Assembly: GCF_000702305.1 (NCBI RefSeq)
Contig: NZ_JNLC01000010.1
Span: 372,001 to 436,000 of the forward strand
Length of the DNA: 64,000 bases
Reading direction: 5' to 3'
Origin: Allobosea sp. 117
Lineage (GTDB): Bacteria > Pseudomonadota > Alphaproteobacteria > Rhizobiales > Xanthobacteraceae
In this document: positions 24,850 to 33,435 of the stretch, in pieces
Position numbering within the stretch: position 1 is the first letter of the stretch
Layout: every line of letters starts with the position of its first letter
Position numbers and translations under genes: made by a program
Notes under the pieces: generated by a model
Told to the model about the DNA's origin: nothing
The model's database searches: none
What the model saw: only the letters and a program-made list of their open reading frames with translations

Positions 24850-26325
24850 ATGGCGGCATCGGATTTCCGGCTCTATATCGACGGCGCCTTCGTGGCGGGC
24901 GGCGCCAGCTTCGAAAGCCTCGATCCGGCGACCGGGCAGGCCTGGGCGAGAATGCCCGCCGCCACCGCCGCTGACGTCGAACGCGCTGTCGAGGCCGCCC
25001 ATCGGGCGCTTCACGATCCCGCCTGGGCCGATCTCACCGCCACCCAGCGCGGCAGGCTGCTGATGAAGCTCGGCGATCTCGTTGCCGCCCATGCGCCCGA
25101 ACTTGCCGAGCTGGAGACCCGCGACACCGGCAAGATTGTCCGCGAGACGCGCGCGCAGATCGGCTATGTCGCCGACTATTATCGCTATTTCGGTGGCCTC
25201 GCCGACAAGCTCGAAGGCGTGCACCTGCCGGTCGACAAGCCCGACATGGAGGCCTATCTGCGCCGCGAGCCGATCGGCGTGGTGGCCGCGGTGGTGCCGT
25301 GGAATTCCCAGCTCCTGCTCGCGGCAGTGAAGCTCGGCCCGGCGCTCGCCGCCGGCTGCACGGTGGTGCTGAAGGCCTCCGAGGAGGGGCCGGCGCCGCT
25401 GCTCGCCTTCGCGAAGCTGGTGCACGAGGCCGGTTTCCCGAAGGGAGTCGTCAACGTCCTCACCGGCTTCGGCGAGGAGTGCGGCAGGACGCTGACCGCC
25501 CATCCGCTGGTGGCGCGCGTCGCCTTCACCGGCGGCCCGTCGACGGCCCGCCATGTGGTGCGCAACACCGCCGAGAACCTCGCCTATACGACGCTCGAAC
25601 TGGGCGGCAAGTCGCCGGTTCTGGTGTTCGCGGACGCAGACCTCGAAAGCGCCGCCAACGCCGTCGTCGCCGGCATCTTCGCCGCGAGCGGCCAGAGCTG
25701 CGTCGCCGGCTCGCGCCTGTTCGTCGAGGCGTCGGTCCGCGACCGGCTCGTCGACATGCTGGTCGAGAAGGCGAGGCGCATCCGCATCGGCGATCCGCAG
25801 GACCCGGCGACCGAGATGGGGCCGCTCGCCACCGCCCGCCAGTTCGCCCATATCGAGGCGACCGTCGCCGCGAGCCTCGATGCCGGCGCCGTCCTCGTCA
25901 CCGGCGGCAAGCGGCCGGCGGCCTTCCCGGCCGGCAACTATTACGAGCCGACCATCCTTGCCTGTTCGGGCAATGCGGTTCCCTGCGCCGCCGAGGAGCT
26001 GTTCGGTCCGGTGCTCAGCGTCATCGCCTTCAATGACGAGGCCGAGGCGCTCGCGCTCGCCAACGACACGCCCTTCGGCCTCGCCTCCGGTGTCTTCACC
26101 GGCAGCCTCACCCGCGCCCACCGGCTGATCCGCAGGCTGCACGCCGGCATCGTCTGGGTGAACACCTATCGCGCGGTCTCGCCCATCGTCCCCTTCGGCG
26201 GCTACGGCCAGTCTGGCCTCGGGCGCGAGGGCGGCGCCGAGTCCATCCGCGACTACACCCGCACCAAATCGGTCTGGATCCGCACCTCGGACGAGCCGAT
26301 CGCCGATCCGTTCGTGATGCGCTGA
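24850..26325 (+). CDS. Aldehyde dehydrogenase of the flavin-oxygenase operon
   Basis: A 491-residue NAD(P)-dependent aldehyde dehydrogenase with complete active-site residues: Asn152 (VVPWNSQ), Lys175, Glu250 (LELGGKSP) and Cys284 (SGQSCVAGSR). The FTGGPSTARH coenzyme loop is also present. ATG 24850 has GGGAGG five bases upstream; an in-frame GTG at 24835 is less likely. It would oxidise the aldehyde released after oxygenation and hydrolysis to an acid. The 17-base stretch around its start is repeated exactly at the next gene junction. Confidence 0.92.
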   Translation: MAASDFRLYIDGAFVAGGASFESLDPATGQAWARMPAATAADVERAVEAAHRALHDPAWADLTATQRGRLLMKLGDLVAAHAPELAELETRDTGKIVRETRAQIGYVADYYRYFGGLADKLEGVHLPVDKPDMEAYLRREPIGVVAAVVPWNSQLLLAAVKLGPALAAGCTVVLKASEEGPAPLLAFAKLVHEAGFPKGVVNVLTGFGEECGRTLTAHPLVARVAFTGGPSTARHVVRNTAENLAYTTLELGGKSPVLVFADADLESAANAVVAGIFAASGQSCVAGSRLFVEASVRDRLVDMLVEKARRIRIGDPQDPATEMGPLATARQFAHIEATVAASLDAGAVLVTGGKRPAAFPAGNYYEPTILACSGNAVPCAAEELFGPVLSVIAFNDEAEALALANDTPFGLASGVFTGSLTRAHRLIRRLHAGIVWVNTYRAVSPIVPFGGYGQSGLGREGGAESIRDYTRTKSVWIRTSDEPIADPFVMR

Positions 26326-26336
26326 GGGAGGCGGCG

Positions 26337-26651
26337 ATGCTCTACGAGTTGCGCACCTATCGGCTGAAGACCGGATCCGTGCCGGCCTATGTGAAGCTGG
26401 TCGCTGACGAGGGGATCGCCATCCAGCAGGGCCATCTCGGCCGGCTTGTCGGCTATTTCAGCAGCGACATCGGCCCGCTGAACGAGATCGTCCACATCTG
26501 GGCCTATGAGAGCCTCGACGACCGCACCGCGCGCCGCGCGCGGCTCGCCGCCGATCCGGCATGGCAGGCCTTCATTCCGAAGATCCAGGCGCTGATCGAG
26601 GTGATGGAGAACAAGATTCTCCTGCCGACCTCCTTCTCGCCGCTGGGCTGA
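26337..26651 (+). CDS. NIPSNAP family protein
   Basis: A 104-residue small protein of the NIPSNAP/dimeric alpha-beta barrel superfamily, beginning MLYELRTYRLKTGSVPAYVKL. Further family features are GRLVGYFSSDIGPLNEIVHIWAYESLDDR and the C-terminal KIQALIEVMENKILLPTSFSPL. Bacterial members are common in catabolic operons with flavin or aldehyde enzymes, but their reaction is generally unknown. It is preceded by GGGAGG. A 124-base gap to the importer operon contains a short GGCGC-AAAAA-GCGCC hairpin (26723-26737). Confidence 0.85.
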   Translation: MLYELRTYRLKTGSVPAYVKLVADEGIAIQQGHLGRLVGYFSSDIGPLNEIVHIWAYESLDDRTARRARLAADPAWQAFIPKIQALIEVMENKILLPTSFSPLG

Positions 26652-26775
26652 AACAGGCCATGCCCGAACGGGGCTGGAACCCGGTGTCGTCCGAGGAAGA
26701 TAAGACAGAACAATAACTTAAAGGCGCAAAAAGCGCCGCGTGCCGAAACCAACCAGAGAACCACAGGGGAATGAC

Positions 26776-27819
26776 ATGTCTCGCACTGCCAAGGGAATGA
26801 GCTGGATCAAGGGTCTCGCGCTCGGCGCGCTGGTGGTCGGCGCCGGCCTCGGCGTCGCCGCCGCGCAGTCGAACTCCATCGTCTTCACGAGCTGGGGCGG
26901 CACCACGCAGGACGCCCAGAAAAAGGACTGGGCGGCGCCCTTCACCAAGAAGACCGGCATCGCCGTGAAGCAGGACGGGCCGACCGACTACGGCAAGCTG
27001 AAGGCCATGGTGGAAAGCGGCAACGTCTCGTGGGACGTGGTGGACGTCGACGGCGACTTCGCCGCCGCGGCCGCCAAGGACGGCCTGCTGGAGCCGATCG
27101 ACTTCAACATCGTCAAGCGCGCCGACCTCGACCCGCGCTTCGTGACCGATCACGCCGTCGGCAGCTTCTATTATTCCTTCGTGCTCGGCTTCAACCCGGC
27201 GAGCTTCGGCGAGAAGGCCCCGAAGAGCTGGGCGGACGTGTTCGACACCAAGACCTTCCCCGGCAAGCGCACCTTCTACAAATGGTCGACCCCGGGCGTC
27301 CTCGAGATCGCTCTGCTCGCCGACGGCGTGCCGGCCGACAAGCTCTATCCGCTCGATCTCGACCGCGCCTTCAAGAAGCTCGACACCATCAAGAAGGACA
27401 TCGTGTGGTGGGGCACCGGAGCGCAGTCGCAGCAACTGCTCGCCTCCGGCGAGGCGCCGATCGGCCAGTTCTGGAACGGGCGCCTGTTCGCGCTGGAGCA
27501 GGGCGGCACCAAGGTCGGCATCTCCTGGGAGCAGAACCTCACCGCCGCCGACATGCTCGTCGTGCCGAAGGGCTCGAAGAACAAGGAAGCGGCCATGAAG
27601 TTCCTGGCCGAGGCGACCAGCGCCGAGGGTCAGGCCAGCTTCGCCACGGACAGCGGCTACGCGCCGATCAACGTCAAGTCGGCGGCGCTGATGCCGAAGG
27701 ACCTCGCCGCCAGCCTGCCCGACCGACACACCGCCTCGCAGATCAATCTCGACATGGCCTACTGGGCCGCGCATCGCGACGAGATCGGCAAGCGCTGGTA
27801 CGCTTGGCAGGCGCAGTGA
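26776..27819 (+). CDS. ABC transporter substrate-binding protein (spermidine/putrescine PotD-like)
   Basis: A 347-residue secreted receptor of the extracellular solute-binding family used by PotD/PotF-type importers. The signal peptide runs to about AAAQ (residue 31). Mature motifs are IVFTSWGGTTQDAQKKDW, WDVVDVDGD, YSFVLGFNP, SWADVFDTKTFPGKR and ADMLVVPKGSKNKEAAMKFLAEA. The ATG at 26776 with AGGGGA five bases upstream is preferred over an in-frame ATG 36 bases earlier. It is the first gene of a four-gene importer. Ligands in this family range from polyamines to other amines and organic acids. Confidence 0.9.
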   Translation: MSRTAKGMSWIKGLALGALVVGAGLGVAAAQSNSIVFTSWGGTTQDAQKKDWAAPFTKKTGIAVKQDGPTDYGKLKAMVESGNVSWDVVDVDGDFAAAAAKDGLLEPIDFNIVKRADLDPRFVTDHAVGSFYYSFVLGFNPASFGEKAPKSWADVFDTKTFPGKRTFYKWSTPGVLEIALLADGVPADKLYPLDLDRAFKKLDTIKKDIVWWGTGAQSQQLLASGEAPIGQFWNGRLFALEQGGTKVGISWEQNLTAADMLVVPKGSKNKEAAMKFLAEATSAEGQASFATDSGYAPINVKSAALMPKDLAASLPDRHTASQINLDMAYWAAHRDEIGKRWYAWQAQ

Positions 27820-27826
27820 CGGGATC

Positions 27827-27866
27827 GACGCCCGCGCCCGGCCGGTGCGGGCGTCGCCCTCCTTTT
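27827..27866 (+). terminator. Intercistronic terminator-like hairpin after the binding protein
   Basis: GACGCCCGC, an 11-base loop, then GCGGGCGTC, followed by GCCCTCCTTTT. It lies 8 bases after the binding-protein stop and before the permease genes. Such a structure would let the receptor be made in excess of the membrane parts by partial termination or mRNA end protection. Confidence 0.55.
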
Positions 27867-27940
27867 CGACGGCCTGATCGGTCCGATCGGCCCGACCATG
27901 CATCCGACCGCACTCATCGACCATTCTCCGACGAGCGCTC

Positions 27941-28819
27941 ATGACCGTGATCGACGCCGCGACCAGCACACCTCCGCATGCGCCTTCCGCGTCCTCGCGC
28001 AGGGCTGCCCGTGGCTTGGCCGCGGTGATGCCGGCCTTCGCGCTGGTGAGCGTGGTGTTCGTCCTGCCGGTGCTGGCACTGCTGCTGCGCAGCGTGCTGG
28101 AGCCACAGCCGGGGCTGCAGAACTACGAGGCGTTCTTCGCCTCCACCACCTATCTGAAGGTGCTCGCCAACACCTTCCTGGTCGCCGGCACGGTGACGGT
28201 GGTGACCGTGCTGCTCGGCTTCCCGGTCGCCTGGTTCCTCGCCATCGCGCCCGCCTTCTGGTCGCGGCTGCTCTTCGCGATCGTCATTTTGTCCATGTGG
28301 ACCAACCTCCTGGCCCGGACCTATGCGTGGATGGTGCTGCTGCAGCGCACTGGCGTGGTCAACCGGACGCTGATGGGGCTCGGCCTGATCTCCGAGCCGC
28401 TGCCGCTGATCAACAATCTGGTCGGCGTCACCATCGGCATGACCTACATCATGCTGCCCTTCATGATCCTGCCGCTGCACGCCACCATTCGCGCGATCGA
28501 TCCGTCGGTGTTCCAGGCGGCCGCTTTGTGCGGGGCGAGCCGCTGGCATGCGCTGACCCGGGTCTTCCTGCCGCTCACCGCCTCGGGCATCGCCGCTGGC
28601 GCGCTGATGGTGTTCGTCATGTCGCTCGGCTACTTCATCACGCCGGCGCTGCTGGGCGGTACCTCCAACATGATGCTGGCCGAGCTTATCGCGCAGCTCG
28701 TGCAGTCGCTCCTCGACTGGGGCCTCGCCGGCGCCGCGGCCGTGGTGCTGCTGACGGTGACGCTGGCCATCTACGCGGTGCAACTGCGCTTTTTCGGCTT
28801 CGGCCGGGCGGCGGGGTGA
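27941..28819 (+). CDS. ABC transporter permease 1 (PotB-like)
   Basis: A 292-residue inner-membrane permease with six hydrophobic segments. The cytoplasmic EAA loop reads AAALCGASRWHALTRVFLPLTASGI. The arrangement LANTFLVAGTVTVVTVLLGFPVAWFLA is typical of the PotB family. It pairs with the second permease, whose gene starts 7 bases after its stop, to form a heterodimeric channel. It lies downstream of the hairpin that separates it from the receptor gene. Confidence 0.9.
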   Translation: MTVIDAATSTPPHAPSASSRRAARGLAAVMPAFALVSVVFVLPVLALLLRSVLEPQPGLQNYEAFFASTTYLKVLANTFLVAGTVTVVTVLLGFPVAWFLAIAPAFWSRLLFAIVILSMWTNLLARTYAWMVLLQRTGVVNRTLMGLGLISEPLPLINNLVGVTIGMTYIMLPFMILPLHATIRAIDPSVFQAAALCGASRWHALTRVFLPLTASGIAAGALMVFVMSLGYFITPALLGGTSNMMLAELIAQLVQSLLDWGLAGAAAVVLLTVTLAIYAVQLRFFGFGRAAG

Positions 28820-28826
28820 GGCGGCC

Positions 28827-29627
28827 ATGCTGCTCGACTTCGCCCGCCTCGGTTCCTGGCGCCTTCTCCTCGGCCTGATCGCGGCGCTGGTCGGCGCCTT
28901 CCTGCTGCTGCCCATCGCGCTGATCGTCGCCCTGTCCTTCGGTTCCTCGCAATGGCTCCAGTTCCCGCCACCGGGCTGGACGTTGCGCTGGTATGAGGAG
29001 CTGTTCGCCGATCCGGAATGGCTCGGCTCCTTCCTCACCAGCTTCCAGATCGCCGTCGTCGTCACGGTCCTGTCCGTCGGCATCGGCGCGATGGCGTCGT
29101 TCGGCCTGACGCGCGGCGAATTCCGCGGGCGCGAGCTGCTGCGGGCGCTGTTCCTCACCCCGATGATACTGCCGGTGGTGGTGCTCGCGGTGGCGCTCTA
29201 CGCCTTCTTCCTGCGCCTGCATCTCAACGGCACCTTCATCGGCTTCGTTCTTGCGCATCTCGTCATCGCGCTGCCCTTCTCGATCATCGCGATCTCCAAC
29301 GCGCTGGAGCGTTTCGACCGCGACATCGAGACCGCCGCCATCGTGTGCGGCGCCAGCCCGCTCGAGGCCAAGATCCGCATCACCTTGCCCGGCATCCGCC
29401 TTGGGCTGATGAGCGCGGCGATCTTCTCCTTCCTCGCCTCCTGGGACGAGGTAGTCATCGCCATCTTCATGGCGAGCCCGGACCTCCAGACCCTGCCGGT
29501 GCGCATCTTCGGTACCCTGCGGCAGGATCTCTCGCCCGTCATCGCCGCCATATCGACGGTGCTCATCGCCCTCACCGCCGGCCTCATGGCGCTCGCCGCG
29601 CTCCTCCGCAAGGACGCCCGCTCATGA
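28827..29627 (+). CDS. ABC transporter permease 2 (PotC-like)
   Basis: A 266-residue inner-membrane permease with six hydrophobic segments and the EAA loop AAIVCGASPLEAKIRITLPGIRLG. SFGLTRGEFRGRELLRALFLTPMILP is typical of PotC. GAGGCGG lies just before the ATG, and its stop overlaps the ATPase ATG (ATGA). Together with PotB-like and PotA-like proteins it completes the importer linked to the flavin-oxygenase operon. Confidence 0.9.
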   Translation: MLLDFARLGSWRLLLGLIAALVGAFLLLPIALIVALSFGSSQWLQFPPPGWTLRWYEELFADPEWLGSFLTSFQIAVVVTVLSVGIGAMASFGLTRGEFRGRELLRALFLTPMILPVVVLAVALYAFFLRLHLNGTFIGFVLAHLVIALPFSIIAISNALERFDRDIETAAIVCGASPLEAKIRITLPGIRLGLMSAAIFSFLASWDEVVIAIFMASPDLQTLPVRIFGTLRQDLSPVIAAISTVLIALTAGLMALAALLRKDARS

Positions 29628-30706
29628 CCTTTCTCGATATCCGTAACGTTTCCAAGCATTTCGGCTCCGTTGCCGCGGTGAGCAACGTCTCGCTCGAGAT
29701 CGCCAGGGGCGAGTTCGTGACCTTTCTCGGACCCTCGGGCTCGGGAAAGAGCACGACGCTCTACATGATCGCCGGCTTCTTCGAGCCGAGCGCGGGGGAT
29801 ATCCGCATCGACGGCGCCGGCATTCTCGGCCTGCCGTCGAACAAGCGGAACATCGGCATGGTGTTCCAGCGCTACACGCTGTTCCCGCATCTCACCGTCG
29901 CCGAGAACGTCGCCTTTCCGTTGCGCGTGCGGCGCCGCCCGCAGGCGGAGGTAGCGCGCAAGGTGGAGGAAATGCTGGCGCTGGTCCGCCTCGACCGCTT
30001 CGCCGACCGCATGCCGGCGCAGCTCTCCGGCGGACAGCAGCAGCGCGTCGCGCTCGCCCGCGCGCTCGCCTATGATCCGCCTCTGCTGCTGATGGACGAG
30101 CCGCTCTCGGCGCTCGACAAGAAATTGCGCGAGGAGATCCAGGCGGAGATACGCCGCATCCATCGCGAGACCGGCGTGACCATTCTCTATGTCACGCACG
30201 ATCAGGAGGAGGCGCTGAGCCTTTCCGACCGGGTGGCGCTGTTCAATCACGGCCGCATCGAGCAGGTCGGCAAGGGGCGCGAGCTCTATGAGCAGCCGAG
30301 CACGCGTTTCGTCGCCGGCTTCGTCGGCCACTCCAACTTCCTCGACTGCACGGTTGCCGCCCGCAACGACCATCGAGCCGACGTCGTCTTCCCTGATGGC
30401 AGCCGCCTCCCTGGCACGCCGGTCCATCGCGGCGCCCATGCCGGCGCGGCGGCGGGGCTGATGATACGGCCGGACCGGGTGCGCATCGGAGCGCGGGGCG
30501 CGGCGGCGACGTCAGCCGGCGTCGACGCGGTGCTGTCCGACGCCACCTTCATCGGCGACACCTTCCATTTCGTCGCCACGACTGCCTGGGGGGCGCCGGT
30601 GAGCATCCGTGTGCCCGCCAGCGCGCCCATGCCTCACCAGCACGCCGTGGGCGACCGCGTGCGGTTGAGCTGGGACCCCGGACAGGCACGCCTTTTCGAC
30701 AACTGA
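29624..30706 (+). CDS. ABC transporter ATP-binding protein (PotA-like)
   Basis: A 360-residue ATPase: Walker A GPSGSGKST (about 37-45), Q-loop MVFQRYTLFPHLTVAENV, signature LSGGQQQRVALARAL, Walker B LLLMDEPLSALDKKLR and H-loop YVTHDQEEAL. A C-terminal TOBE/MOP-like domain (about 270-355) contains MIRPDRVRIG and FIGDTFHF. This is the energy-coupling subunit for the two permeases. It starts in the stop of permease 2 and is the last gene of the long operon that begins at the AA_synth gene or at the receptor gene. Confidence 0.93.
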   Translation: MTFLDIRNVSKHFGSVAAVSNVSLEIARGEFVTFLGPSGSGKSTTLYMIAGFFEPSAGDIRIDGAGILGLPSNKRNIGMVFQRYTLFPHLTVAENVAFPLRVRRRPQAEVARKVEEMLALVRLDRFADRMPAQLSGGQQQRVALARALAYDPPLLLMDEPLSALDKKLREEIQAEIRRIHRETGVTILYVTHDQEEALSLSDRVALFNHGRIEQVGKGRELYEQPSTRFVAGFVGHSNFLDCTVAARNDHRADVVFPDGSRLPGTPVHRGAHAGAAAGLMIRPDRVRIGARGAAATSAGVDAVLSDATFIGDTFHFVATTAWGAPVSIRVPASAPMPHQHAVGDRVRLSWDPGQARLFDN

Positions 30707-31068
30707 TCGCGGCATTCTGCCGGCCCGAACCCGTTGGGCGGGGTGGCTCTCGCGCCGCACTGCACGATCGCCTCGCCATGCGCTCGGGCCGGCGCCATTT
30801 GATGCCTGGCTGTTCCGGCAATCGGTGACCTTGGAACAGGTTGGGGTGGCGTCCGGCCTTCCGGTCCGGTCTGAACCGGAATTCTCCGATCCCTGCCGGC
30901 CGGCATTCGGGACACCCACGACGGCTATAAGCTCACGCTCTGGCTTGGGTCCGAATCATTATTGGACCGGTTGCAGGCGCCATGAAATCCTTTCGGCAGT
31001 TATCATTGGTGCGGTGAAGTACATCATCGTCACCGGATGATATCCAAAACAAACCAGAGGGACTTCAG
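30707..31068. other. Intergenic region between two importer operons
   Basis: These 362 bases show no gene I can support. The left part is GC-rich with a weak hairpin (30859-30881). The right part (about 30950-31060) is AT-richer and should hold the promoter for the amino acid importer. I see no confident regulator site. Confidence 0.5.
30859..30881 (+). terminator. Possible terminator of the PotABCD-like operon
   Basis: TTCCGGT, 9-base spacer, ACCGGAA, followed by TTCTCC. The stem is modest and lies 150 bases after the ATPase stop. It is offered only as a candidate. Confidence 0.3.
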
Positions 31069-31956
31069 ATGAAATTGTCGGTACGACGGTGCTGTACCGT
31101 TGGGATTTCGCTGGCAGTGTTGCTTGCTGCCGTGCAGTTGTCTGCCGTTCGGGCCGACGAAATCAGCCTCACCAAGAGCGAGGCGATCTATAATGCACTG
31201 CCCGAGAAGGTTCGCAAGGCGGGCGTGATCAATGCCGCGACGGCGGCCGACTATCCTCCCTTCGAATTTCTCGACGAGAACAACAAGCTCGTCGGCGCGG
31301 ATATCGATCTTGCCGCGGCTCTGAGCAAGGTGCTCGGCGTTACCGTGAAGAACAATCAGACCGAATTCTCGAACATCATGCCCGGCATTCAGGCCGGCCG
31401 GTTCGATATCGGCATGTCCTCCATGGGCGACTATTTCAGCCGGCAGAAGACCGTCGACTTCGTCGACTACTTCCGCGGCGGCACGTCCTTCCTCGTGCGC
31501 GCCGGCGCGAAGGAGCCGGCGGCCATCGCGGATGTCTGCGGCACCGCCGTCGGGGCGCTGAAGGGCACGTCCTCGGAGACGCAGGCCGAGGATACCAGCA
31601 AGAAATGCGTGGAGGCCGGCAAGCCGGCGGTGAAGGTCAATGCCTTCCCGACGCAGAACGCGGCGGTGCTGGCGCTCACCTCGGGGCGCATTGATTCGGT
31701 GTCAGGTGATTCCGCGACCAACGGCTATTCGGCGAACCAGATCGGCGGCGCGATCAAGAATGTAGGCCTGACCGTCTATAATGATCGCCCCTATTACGGC
31801 ATCGCCGTTCCCAAGGATTCCCCGCTCTATCAGCCGCTCTTCGATGCCATGGGCGTGGTGATGAAGTCGGGCGCCTATGCCGCCATCCTCAAGAAGTGGG
31901 GTCTGGAATCCGGCGCCATCGCCGAGCCCATGAAGAATCAGGGATCCGACGGCTGA
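31069..31956 (+). CDS. Polar amino acid ABC transporter substrate-binding protein
   Basis: A 295-residue secreted receptor of solute-binding family 3. The signal peptide ends near SAVRADE (residue about 29). Core motifs are KAGVINAATAADYPPFEFLDENNKLVGADIDLAAALSKVLG, FSNIMPGIQAGRFDIGMSSMGDYFSRQKTVDFVDYF, the hinge segment VGALKGTSSE and YYGIAVPKDSPL. The Arg that usually grips the amino acid carboxylate lies in the RFD/RQK region. It is followed by a strong hairpin and then, unusually, an aminotransferase gene before the permease and ATPase. Confidence 0.92.
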   Translation: MKLSVRRCCTVGISLAVLLAAVQLSAVRADEISLTKSEAIYNALPEKVRKAGVINAATAADYPPFEFLDENNKLVGADIDLAAALSKVLGVTVKNNQTEFSNIMPGIQAGRFDIGMSSMGDYFSRQKTVDFVDYFRGGTSFLVRAGAKEPAAIADVCGTAVGALKGTSSETQAEDTSKKCVEAGKPAVKVNAFPTQNAAVLALTSGRIDSVSGDSATNGYSANQIGGAIKNVGLTVYNDRPYYGIAVPKDSPLYQPLFDAMGVVMKSGAYAAILKKWGLESGAIAEPMKNQGSDG

Positions 31957-31990
31957 GCCCGGGCCAGTGTATTCCTTGCAAGTGAACCGT

Positions 31991-32027
31991 CCGGCCTGGA
32001 GACAGCCATTGGCCGTCTCCAGGCCGG
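31991..32027 (+). terminator. Strong intercistronic hairpin, 13-bp perfect stem
   Basis: CCGGCCTGGAGAC, an 11-base loop, then GTCTCCAGGCCGG, 35 bases after the receptor stop. A short TTTA follows at 32037. It probably attenuates readthrough so that the receptor is produced in excess of the downstream enzyme and membrane genes. Confidence 0.6.
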
Positions 32028-32099
32028 TGCTCGACCTTTAGGAGGCCGGCGCTGTTCCGCTTTTCCGGCGGTGACCGTCCGTCTCCGGCTACGAAAGCG

Positions 32100-33422
32100 A
32101 TGTTTGCAATGTCTCTCCTGGCGCAGTCCTCGACCATGCAGGCCCCGACCAACGCCTATCGTCCGCACCTCTCTCCGGCTTTGGTTCAGGCGACACCCCT
32201 CGTCGTCGACTGGGCGCAGGGATGCCGGCTGTTCGACAAGGACGGCAAGGCCTATCTCGATTTCACCTCGGGCATCGGCGTCACCTCGACGGGGCATTGC
32301 CATCCGCGCGTGGTCGAGGCGGCGCAGCGGCAGGTCGGCAGGCTGATCCACGGCCAGTACGGCGTGGTGATGCATCAGCCGATGCGCGATCTCATCGAGC
32401 GGCTGGGCGGCCTGACCCCGGACGGGCTGAACGCCTTCTTCTTCGCCAATTCCGGCGCCGAGGCGGTGGAATCGGCGATACGGCTCGCCCGCAACTACAC
32501 CCGCCGCCAGAACATCATCGTGTTCCAGGGGTCCTTCCACGGCCGCACCTACGGCGCCTCGTCGCTGACCACGTCCGGCGCCCGCTTCCGGTCGGCGCAG
32601 TCCGGTGCGCTGCCGCCGGGCGTCGTGGTGGCGCCTTTTCCGACACCGTTCCGCTATGGCTGGGATCAGGAGAGCGCCGAGCGGTTCTGCATCCGCGAGC
32701 TCGACCACATCTTCGCCACCCTGACCGCGCCGGCCGACACCGCCGCGATCATCGTCGAGCCGGTCCAGGGCGAGGCCGGCTACCAGCCGGGCTCCCGCGC
32801 CTTCTTCGCGGCGCTGCGCGAGCGGGCCGACCAGCACGGCATCGTGCTGATCACCGACGAGGTCCAGTCCGGCGTCGGGCGGACCGGCCGTTTCTGGGCG
32901 GGCGAGCATTTCGGACTGGAGCCCGATATCCTGGTCTTCGCCAAGGGCATCGCCAGTGGCTTTCCGCTCTCCGGCATCGCCGCGCGCGAGGAGATCATGG
33001 CCGCCGCGCTGCCCGGCTCGCAGGGTGGAACCTTCAGCGGCAACGTCGTCGCCTGCGCCGCTGCACTGGCGACGCTGGACGTCATCGAGGAGGAAGGGCT
33101 GGTCGGGAACGCGGAGCGGCGCGGCGCGCAGTTGCGTGCCGGCCTCGAAGCGACAGCCGCACGGCACACGGCGATCGGCGACGTGCGCGGGATCGGCCTC
33201 ATGCAGGCCAGCGAATTCGTAATGCCGGACGGCGATCCCGCCCCGCATCTCGCCAAGGCCGTGCTGAAGGCGGCCTTTGAGCGCGACCTCATCGTTCTCA
33301 CCTGCGGCCCCTATGGGCATATCGTGCGCATGATTCCGCCGCTGGTCATTTCCGCCGAGGAAGTGACCGAAGCTCTCGACATATGGAATGCTGCGGTCGA
33401 TGAAGCGCTGGGAGCGAGGTGA
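32100..33422 (+). CDS. Class III aminotransferase (GabT/ArgD-like)
   Basis: A PLP enzyme of 440 residues from ATG 32100. Family motifs are DFTSGIGVTSTGHCHPRV, FFFANSGAEAVESAIRLAR, FQGSFHGRT, IVEPVQGEAGY, ITDEVQSGVGRTG (Asp253 holds the pyridine nitrogen) and FAKGIASGFPL (Lys282 is the Schiff-base lysine). It resembles 4-aminobutyrate or ornithine-type aminotransferases that transfer a terminal amino group to 2-oxoglutarate or pyruvate. The start is uncertain: ATG 32100 and 32109 lack a good site, whereas AGGAGG at 32040-32045 sits 6 bases before an in-frame CTG at 32052. It is embedded in the importer operon, so the imported amino compound is its likely substrate. Confidence 0.9.
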   Translation: MFAMSLLAQSSTMQAPTNAYRPHLSPALVQATPLVVDWAQGCRLFDKDGKAYLDFTSGIGVTSTGHCHPRVVEAAQRQVGRLIHGQYGVVMHQPMRDLIERLGGLTPDGLNAFFFANSGAEAVESAIRLARNYTRRQNIIVFQGSFHGRTYGASSLTTSGARFRSAQSGALPPGVVVAPFPTPFRYGWDQESAERFCIRELDHIFATLTAPADTAAIIVEPVQGEAGYQPGSRAFFAALRERADQHGIVLITDEVQSGVGRTGRFWAGEHFGLEPDILVFAKGIASGFPLSGIAAREEIMAAALPGSQGGTFSGNVVACAAALATLDVIEEEGLVGNAERRGAQLRAGLEATAARHTAIGDVRGIGLMQASEFVMPDGDPAPHLAKAVLKAAFERDLIVLTCGPYGHIVRMIPPLVISAEEVTEALDIWNAAVDEALGAR

Positions 33423-33435
33423 GGTGACGGATGTG

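Noticed and set aside
21830-24859. A 1009-codon minus-strand ORF
   Set aside because: It lies opposite the fusion enzyme and the luciferase-like oxygenase, both of which have full motif sets. Its own translation is low-complexity Arg/His/Gly-rich sequence.
30960-31000. A sigma-54-like promoter (TGGACCGGTTGCA)
   Set aside because: The GG and GC elements are 7 bases apart instead of 10, so the spacing is wrong.
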